The notes beneath the pieces are model-generated. The model did no database searches and was not told where the DNA came from. It saw only the letters and a program-made list of their open reading frames with translations. A program made the position numbers and the translations under genes. Below are positions 57,787 to 64,000 of a stretch of 64,000 bases of DNA, piece after piece; position 1 is the stretch's first letter, and every line of letters starts with the position of its first letter. Origin of the DNA: Molossus alvarezi (taxonomy: Eukaryota; Chordata; Mammalia; Chiroptera; Molossidae); assembly GCA_037176705.1 (NCBI GenBank), contig CM073907.1, positions 9,207,001-9,271,000 of the forward strand, written 5' to 3'.

Positions 57787-58605
57787 ACCACTGACCATGA
57801 GCCCTTCCCAAGAGGTTCAAGTGTGTGCCTTGGTGGTCATGGTTGTCCCCGGTGTCCTCACAATCATAGTGGCTCTCTGGCTCTATTTTTTGAAAATTCA
57901 AATTACAGCGCACATTGCAAAACCCAAATGTCTGGTTTCTAAGGAAAGTTCTGGTGCCCCAGCAAGTTCCCACTTAAGCTGACCAATAACTTTTCCCTTT
58001 GGCTAGAGCTCTTTAGTTCTCTACAGTCTCATCTGACCTGCTCTTACCTGGTCTGTTAGCCATTACCTCGCTGGCCACTGTAGACATTTGCACTTGGACC
58101 CCCTGGGTTAAATGATGCTGACAAAGTAAGAGACCTATATTCAATGTTTTGAGCCTCAAAAAAGTATGTTTCAAGGACAACGATCTTAAATGGGGATGAT
58201 TTTGTTTCCTTTTTTTTTTTTTTCCAGGGGACATCTCACAATGAATGTCTAGAGGCATTTTGGGTTGTCACAAATGGGGTATGTGGTACTACTGGTACGC
58301 AGTTGGTAGAGGCCAAGGAAGCTCAAAACATTGAAAAATAGTCAAGCAAGTAGGACCTGTATTGGAGTAAATAGTATTAAAACAGTGTCAATTTCCTAAT
58401 TTTGAAAACATATTATGAATATGTATGCTGTTATATAGGGGAAGTTTGTACACGGGGACCTTTTGTGCCAGTTTTGAAATTTTTGATGTGTCCAACTATC
58501 TTTTAAAAGCCATAAAAATTAAGAAAATGGTTCTGCAAGTATTAAATATATGAATGCATACTAAAACATGGACCTCTTCAATTTTTAGTGTTGAGTATTT
58601 GATTT
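57787..58605. other. Unique stretch, no gene recognised
   Basis: A T run occurs near 58209-58224. Nothing else recognised. Confidence 0.35.
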
Positions 58606-58712
58606 CCTTGTGAGTAGGAACCCTCACGGGTTATACTTCTCTACCCCAGGTATCTGGCATAGAAAATCTTTAGGAGATATTTATGTGCTACGTAACTGAA
58701 GAGAACATCTGT
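58606..58712 (+). repeat. L2 3' end relic
   Basis: CCTTGTGAGTAGGAACCCTC, TCTACCCCAGGTATCTGGCA, TAGGAGATATTTATGTGC: sense L2 3' order. Confidence 0.5.
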
Positions 58713-58904
58713 AAGATGCTAACTCATGTCTATAGACCCTTCGGAAAACTCCTGAAGAAAAAGAAGTTACTTTTCTTGATAAAGGGATGAGCAAAGGAAA
58801 CACACTGAAGAGAAATGGACAGGGAAGACAATGGGACTGTTCGACTTACTCCATCTATTTGACAGAGGGAAAGTCATTTCAAAGTAGAGACAGGAAGAAA
58901 GAAA

Positions 58905-58917
58905 GGGGGGGGGGGGG
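58905..58917 (+). repeat. G13 homopolymer
   Basis: Thirteen consecutive G within a purine-rich segment (58880-58945). Confidence 0.9.
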
Positions 58918-58976
58918 AGAAAGGTAAACAGGAAAGGAAAAGAAATTATTCCAATAATGATTCTGTCATAAACACT

Positions 58977-59164
58977 TTTTTTTTTCTTTATTGATTTTAG
59001 AGAGAGAGAGAAACATCAATGAGAGAGAACATCGACCGGCCGCCTCCTGCACGCCCCCCGCTGGGAATTGGGCCCACAACCTGGGCATGTGCCCTGATGA
59101 GGAATCGAACTGGTGACCTCTTGGTGCACGGGTCGACGCTCAACCGCTGAGCCACACCCACCAG
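58977..59164 (-). mobile_element. Ves SINE, type A
   Basis: TTCTTTATTGATTTTAGAGA tail, CGCCCCCCGCTGGGAATTGG, GACCTCTTGGTGCACGGGTC, and head GCCACACCCACCAGAC. The GA block is short. Near full length. Confidence 0.94.
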
Positions 59165-60000
59165 ACATCTTTTTGAGCAGATTGTAAAAAGTAATTCAGG
59201 TGAAATGACATTACAAGGAGCACACGGTATACAAAGTACCATTAGTCTAGAATGTGACACTTCCTGTAGTCTGCGAGAACGTGCGTCTTCTGGTGGCAGT
59301 CTTTGGTCCGTCCCTGGTGACATGGTAGCTTGCCATTTCTCGGCTTTCCTCCTGGCCCACCAGGACCCACGGCAGTTTGTCACTTGATCACTCGTTTGGG
59401 TCTGGTCAGTGACACCTGGATCCGTGGTGTAATTACTGCATTTTCAGGAGAAAGCTGGTTACTTCCAGCTCAGCACTGACTTTACGCAACTGACAGGCAG
59501 TGGTATGTCCGTTGGCACAGTACCAATGGTAGCAGGGACGACCTCCTGGCAGGCTTTGTGAAATCCCTCCCCCTCCCCGATGTAAGGGAAACGGGTTCTA
59601 ATTATACACCAGTGCATTATCACACTCATGAATAGCTTTAATACTCAACAACTAATAGATTCATGTGGCGTTCCCGTCCCTCGAATAGCTTCCCCGGCCA
59701 CACTGCCACTTGATCATTTTATTTCAATACGATGGCATTGCATTGGGTTTCCTTGGGCTGATATGAAAAAGCCTGATAGTGATTCTTGTCCTTGTGCCTG
59801 ATGGGCACGTGGCAGCATTTTTGAAGTGTGTCTGCATTTCAGATAAAAGCAAGGTTGAAGGACGGTTCAGTCTCCAAGTACTCTGGACACAGATGTCCTA
59901 TGACAAACTGCAGTCGCAGGGAACAAACCTTCACAGAGCAGGGGGCAGTCGCCATGGAGTCATCCCGCCCTCCTATGAGCCTGGGAGTTCAGCCTCATGA
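59165..60000. other. Unique stretch, no gene recognised
   Basis: A 128-codon minus-strand frame (58997-59383) runs through the SINE and is therefore not a gene. Nothing else recognised. Confidence 0.4.
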
Positions 60001-60002
60001 TT

Positions 60003-60120
60003 TCCCCATTTAACACATCAGGACGTTCAAGTTCAAAGCAGTTCAGTGATCTGCCGATTGTCACACATGACGGAACAGGATCTCGACGCAGATTCGAATT
60101 CCAGCTTGACGTCATGCTGT
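60003..60120 (-). repeat. MIR relic
   Basis: TTCCCCATTTAACACATCAG, AGCAGTTCAGTGATCTGCCG, ATTGTCACACATGACGGAAC, CAGATTCGAATTCCAGC: antisense MIR order. Confidence 0.7.
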
Positions 60121-60349
60121 CTGTATGGGACCACAGACACGAATAATACAGACGCTGTGAATGGGTAAAAGCACGTAAGAGGACTCATCTGGCAGGTCCA
60201 GTGTCTCCCGCTCCCCCAGCTCAGGGTTCCCTCAAATCCATCATGAGGCATCAGAGAGAGATGCTTGGGATTTGAACTCAGAGAGCAATCTGATTTCCAT
60301 CACAAGTCCCCGCCAGGAAATGCCAGAACAGGGCCCTCCTACCTCACGC

Positions 60350-60770
60350 CTGATTTCCTGATACAAAACACCCCCACGCCTGCTGCTCTGTTAATGAGAG
60401 AGGCTCCGCCACTCCCCAGCCCTCTCATTTTAATTTCTGCTTTGCAGCGCGATTGATCACAAGGGAGGTGCGGGCTCCGCCATTCTCCCAGCATCTCGCC
60501 ATTATCAAGCACACTCCGTGTTCCATTACTGGCTGCTCGGGGAGATGTTAGCCGATTCCCTGTTTTAAATCTGCAGCACACTTCAAAAGGCTGCTCTGTC
60601 TTCGGGAGCGTCGCGTCCTGGCTCTCGGCCACGGCCAGGGAGCTGAGTTTCGCTCGTGCGTTCCCAACGCAATCACACACTGTCTGCGTCTCACCACTTC
60701 CAAGTTCTGAAAGCGCTTTCAGAAATCCGCCGGCGTTGCCCGATGACAATTGACTCATGACAGCCAGGGC
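60350..60770. promoter_or_regulatory. Candidate conserved noncoding block with CpGs
   Basis: CTGTTAATGAGAGAGGC, CTCATTTTAATTTCTGC, GCGCGATTGATCACAAGG, CATTATCAAGC and TGACTCATGAC (AP-1-like), with CpGs spread throughout (GGGAGCGTCGCGTCC, ATCCGCCGGCGTTGCC). No transposons. A 144-codon minus-strand frame (60339-60773) is open here, but no domain is recognised. Enhancer or unrecognised exon are both possible; I favour noncoding. Confidence 0.3.
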
Positions 60771-60831
60771 CACTCAGGTGCTGAGAACCACCTGTCTGAG
60801 GCAGGGCGATAAGAGGGGACCATTTCCACGC

Positions 60832-61042
60832 AAGAAGAGGAAGAAGAAGAAGAAGAGGAGGAGGAGGAGGAGGAGGAGGAGCAGGAGGAGCAGGAGCAGA
60901 AACAGAAGAAGAAGGAGAAGGAGAAGGAGAAGGAGAAGGAGAAGGAGAAGAAGAAAAGAAGAAGAAGAAGAAGAAGAAGAAGAAGAAGAAGAAGAAGAAG
61001 AAGAAGAAGAAGAAGAAGAAGAAGAAGAAGAATAATAATAAT
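60832..61042 (+). repeat. (GAA)n/(GAG)n purine tract
   Basis: Begins GAAGAGGAAGAAGAAG, passes through GAG units (about 60858-60895), then GGAGAA hexamers (about 60912-60950), then about 25 GAA units to 61030, ending in AATAATAATAAT. Almost pure purine on the plus strand for about 200 bp. Frames of up to 124 codons of Glu/Lys/Arg or Phe/Leu/Ser across it are artefacts. Confidence 0.97.
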
Positions 61043-61044
61043 TC

Positions 61045-61955
61045 TGAGAATAACATGTTGATCATGCTGTCTCACAAGGGGGCACTTCGAACCCTTCTGA
61101 TTTATCTAAGAAAATTTAGACATAAGATGAAGGAAAAGACCCCCTAATAAAGTTGCATCCTGAATTTACTTACAAATCAGAATGTGTCCTCAAACTCTGA
61201 GGCTCTTGAAAGCTATATCCACATACATGTAAAAGGAAATTCTTACGGAGGAGTGTAAAAGGGGGACAGAGATGGTTCAGGTGGCAGCCAGGGATCTTGG
61301 AAATCCAGCTGTTTCAAAGGAACAGTGTCCCTTCTATCAGCTTGGCTGCTCAGGGCATCCTTTTTGGAACTAACCGGAATGGCTTGAAGACAGAAGCTGA
61401 GAAGAACAACTCATAAGAGGAAGTTACTCTACAAAAGAATGTTCACGAACTCTGCCAGGAAAAAATTACCTCCTTCACTTGATGAAGCTGATCAAGATAA
61501 AAGATTCACTAAATTAGTACAATTCCAGGGAAAAGCCAGAAGAGAGACAATAGATTGGGGGTGGGAGGGGATGACATTTAAATCGGGCCTGGGTTATGCC
61601 AAATAGAGATTGTCTAATTAAACAAAGAAATAAGACGAAATGACCGTACAGGGACTTCTCCCCATACAGAAGGAAAATAAAGCCTGACAATTTAAGTGGA
61701 GGAAGTTTATGGTAAGTTTTAAGGGAAAGAAATTAAAAACTGAAGCCAGAAGATGGAATGACATCAGACAGTTGACATACTTGCATATTGACTGATATGT
61801 CTCCGCACAAATCATGACATCTGATGGCCGTGATTTCTGAGGGCGTTGGGCAGGAACGGTCAGTGATATGTCTCCAAAGAAAGTTAAGAAGTCAACAGGG
61901 TGAGGATGGCCGGTTACACCCCAAAATCTGGGCGTATGAATGAAGACCATGTGCG
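61045..61955. other. Unique stretch, no supported gene
   Basis: A 121-codon minus-strand frame (61618-61983) has no recognised domain. No named transposon. Confidence 0.4.
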
Positions 61956-61957
61956 TG

Positions 61958-62165
61958 TCTTGTTTGCACGTAGACGTGGTCATATGACTGACTTATGACC
62001 AAAGGAATGTGAGAAGAAGTGATGCGTGCTACTTCCTGGCCTTGGCGTTGAGTCATTACCTACCCCCCTTCTGCCTGCCAGCTGGAACTCCGAAGGGGTT
62101 GTGATCCAAGTCACAACCTAACAGTGTGCCCTGGAGGGAACCTGAGTCCCTGAATGACTCTGGAA
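61958..62165 (+). mobile_element. Old LTR-like repeat relic, second copy
   Basis: GGTCATATGACTGACTTATG, GGAATGTGAGAAGAAGTGAT, GCTACTTCCTGGCCTTGG and CCTGAGTCCCTGAATGAC follow the order of the same family as 1745-2113. The two copies preserve different parts. Confidence 0.45.
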
Positions 62166-63085
62166 AGGAGAAACGTTCCACCAAACTCAATCGCTCATTC
62201 TCCAGCTGAACGACTTCCGGCGTCTACTCTACCTGGGTGTCCATACCTTTTTCCTGAACTGTGTGCCACCCAACTGAAGGTTCATTCAGAGCTATGGATT
62301 GAGAAATGACTCCGTTCTCAGCCTGGTTTCAGGCACTGAACACCCAATGCTAAATCAGATACATGCATCATGACTCAGTCCAGTGTAGCCAACCCTTTAC
62401 TCTGCAGCCATGCACTTGGTTGAATGGGAACGCCCACGAGGAGGCATCTCCTTCTGCTTGGCGGAGGGGAAGGAGGGATCGGCGTGGCGGTGGTGTTCGG
62501 ACCGTGCCCGGGAGCAGAGAAATGGGGCAGCAAAGGAGGGAGAGGGTGTTCTGGGGAGCGCTCAGAAGGGGCTGGAGGGTGAGCAGTAGTGGAGACAGCA
62601 GTGGAAAAACGGAGAGGGAGGGACAGCTTTGAGAAACCTTTCCAAGGGACACGGAACAGAGCAAGGCAGCAGCCGAATGGGTTAAAGAAGGGGCCTCGTC
62701 TCCTGCTCACTGATGGCTCCCGCTCCGAGTCCTGGGTTGCTGCTGTCAGGTCCGATCTGAAAAACGAATTCACTTTCTCCCTCCCTCTCTCCAGAGTGCA
62801 TAGCAGTTTCTCTTTAAATGGTCCTCATGTCACTTCCAGGCTATTCCTCCAAATGTCCTGCACCAGTCACCTACCCAAGAGCCCTCAGGAGCTGCCCCAG
62901 GTGTAAGTCCCCACCACCTTCTCTGATACCACGAGCATGTCTGGCTCTACCTTCTAGATTCTAGAATCTAGAACCTTCTCTTTGCCCTTCTGTAGCTGAA
63001 GACTGACCACAATTGGCTTGGAAGATAAAGGGTATTGAGGCTCAAGACAATGGGAGTAAAAGGGGCAGAGCACAGGAGGTAGACG
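62166..63085. other. GC-richer unique stretch, no supported gene
   Basis: Frames of 89-132 codons overlap on both strands (62363-62906). Being open in several frames at once and lacking domains, they look like chance. A palindromic TTCTAGATTCTAGAATCTAG segment lies at about 62953-62972. Confidence 0.4.
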
Positions 63086-63087
63086 TT

Positions 63088-63735
63088 AACCTGGCTGTGC
63101 TGTGGGCTGGGCTGTGGGCTGGGCTGTGGGCTGGGCTGTGACCTGGGCTGTGGCCTGGGCTGTGGGCTGGGCTGTGGCCTGGGCTGTCAGGCTGGGCTGT
63201 GAGGCTGGGCTGTGGGCTGGGCTGTGACCTGGGCTGTGGCCTGGGCTGTGGGCTGGGCTGTGGCCTGGGCTGTGGGCTGGGCTGTGAGGCTGGGCTGTGG
63301 GTTGGGCTGTGGGCTGGCTGTGAGGCTGGGCTGTGGCCTGGGCTGTGGGCTGGACTGTGGCCTGGGCTGTCAGGCTGGGCTGTGAGGCTGGGCTGTGGGC
63401 TGGGCTGTGACCTGGGCTGTGGCCTGGGCTGTGGGCTGGGCTGTGGCCTGGGCTGTGGCCTGGGCTGTGGGCTGGGCTGTGGCCTGGGCTGTGGGCTGGG
63501 CTGTGAGGCTGGGCTGTGGGCTGGGCTGTGGCCTGGGCTGTGGCCTGGGCTGTGGGCTGCGCTGTGGGCTGCGCTGTGGGCTGGGCTGTGGCCTGGGCTG
63601 TGGGCTGGGCTGTGGGTTGGGCTGTGGCCTGGGCTGTGAGGCTGGGCTGTGGGCTGGGCTGTGGCCTGGGCTGTGGGCTGGGTTGTGAGGCTGGGCTGTG
63701 GGCTGGGTTGTGAGCCTGGGCTGTGGCCTGAGCTG
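63088..63735 (+). repeat. 12 bp G-rich minisatellite with higher-order structure
   Basis: About 54 tandem units of CTGGGCTGTGGG with variants CTGGGCTGTGGC, CTGGGCTGTGAC, CTGGGCTGTGAGG and CTGGGCTGTCAGG. A block starting TCAGGCTGGGCTGTGAGG recurs 183 bp apart (63187 and 63370) with about 90 identical bases, showing duplication of multi-unit blocks. Frequent GGG runs on the plus strand make G-quadruplexes likely. Because the unit is a multiple of three without stops in most frames, frames of 65-232 codons arise on both strands; they are not genes. Confidence 0.97.
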
Positions 63736-64000
63736 CCCACAAAACCTCTCAGGCCTCATGTTTGTAAAATGAAAAGGTTGCATGAGATCCTCCCCAGGAA
63801 TCCTGACAACCCTCACAAAACAAACACATTATTCTACAACAATAACAAAATAATTGTTGTTCATGAATTGCATATTACAGCAATGCCTACATTTCAGATA
63901 TGGCCAAATTAGCTTTGTGAAACTACCTATAACTAAATCACAAATGAAATGAGCTAAGAAATGGAAAAGGTATAGAAGCACATGTTTTTTGAGCCTAAGC
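63736..64000. other. Unique stretch at the window end
   Basis: TCATGTTTGTAAAATGAAAA and GAGATCCTCCCCAGGAATCC faintly recall a MIR 3' half, too weak to call. Confidence 0.35.

Noticed and set aside
60691..61075. Frames of poly-Phe/Leu/Ser or poly-Glu/Arg/Lys
   Set aside because: Direct translation of the GAA/GAG tract, with no independent coding evidence.
62953..62972. Palindromic TCTAGATTCTAGAATCTAG-like segment as an operator or terminator
   Set aside because: Short AT-rich palindromes are common by chance in vertebrate DNA and no regulatory context is seen.
63042..63816. Long open frames on both strands encoding His-Ser-Pro, Gln-Pro or Gly-Leu-Trp repeats
   Set aside because: They are produced by a 12 bp tandem repeat whose length is a multiple of three. 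Frames are open on both strands at once and no unique domain is attached.
1..64000. CRISPR array, operon, phage or plasmid system
   Set aside because: The regularly spaced repeats are a direct 12 bp minisatellite without spacers, and the repeat content is vertebrate throughout. No bacterial gene or ribosome-binding-site pattern appears.

Overview
The window looks like nuclear DNA from a placental mammal, almost certainly a vesper bat (Vespertilionidae). The diagnostic feature is about 28 copies of the bat-specific, tRNA-derived Ves SINE. Its head reads like TGGCTCAGTGG...GGTTCGATTCC, its body like CAGGGCACATGCCC, and it ends in a CT-rich tract and an A-rich tail. Ancient mammalian repeats (MIR, L2, L1M/HAL1-like, an MLT1-type LTR) and an hAT-type DNA transposon copy agree with this. 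I found no protein-coding exon, rRNA, functional tRNA, CRISPR array or bacterial/phage feature. The window is best read as intergenic or deep intronic sequence.

Four Ves SINE types can be told apart by eye. Type A has a GAGCATCGACCCATG-like anticodon region and CCCAGTGGGGGGC. Type B has ATCCCATGGACTGAGAGGTC and CCCAGTAGGGGGCGTGC. Type C has AGCGGTTAGAGC, GCTAAGGGCACGTACC and a 3' end with TCCTTGGGTGAGGAT. Type D has AGTAGCTCAGTTGGTTAG and AATCAACCAATGAATGCATC. Many copies still have 8-15 bp target-site duplications, so insertion ends can be set to the base.

Layout. 1-10 kb: AT-rich, eight SINEs and one LTR-like relic; a 21-24 bp AT-rich tandem array near 9.85-10.25 kb is split by a SINE. 10.3-12.8 kb: no recognisable transposons, rich in AATTA/TAAT-type motifs, a candidate regulatory block. 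13-19 kb: MIR, L2 and L1 3' ends plus a GGAA microsatellite. 19-23 kb: mostly unique, with a candidate conserved element near 20.74-21.0 kb. 23-26 kb: MLT1 LTR, L1M/HAL1 relic, GGAA microsatellite, MIR. 27.2-31 kb: unique, with the most enhancer-like stretch of the window (27.57-28.13 kb). 31-35 kb: microsatellites, two SINEs, an L1 3' end, a MIR and a second enhancer-like block (34.2-35.0 kb). 35-50 kb: mixed unique sequence, MIR/L2 relics, SINEs and a possible retrocopy 3' end on the minus strand (about 40.68 kb upward). 50-60 kb: more SINEs, an L1M 3' UTR and an hAT copy interrupted by a SINE. 60-64 kb: a CpG-containing unique block, a 200 bp GAA/GAG purine tract, and a 650 bp minisatellite with a 12 bp G-rich unit.

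No genes here work together. The biology visible is layered retrotransposition, expanded simple repeats and possible distal regulatory elements of an unidentified gene. Long open frames in the window come from tandem repeats or chance. No new multi-gene system is supported.
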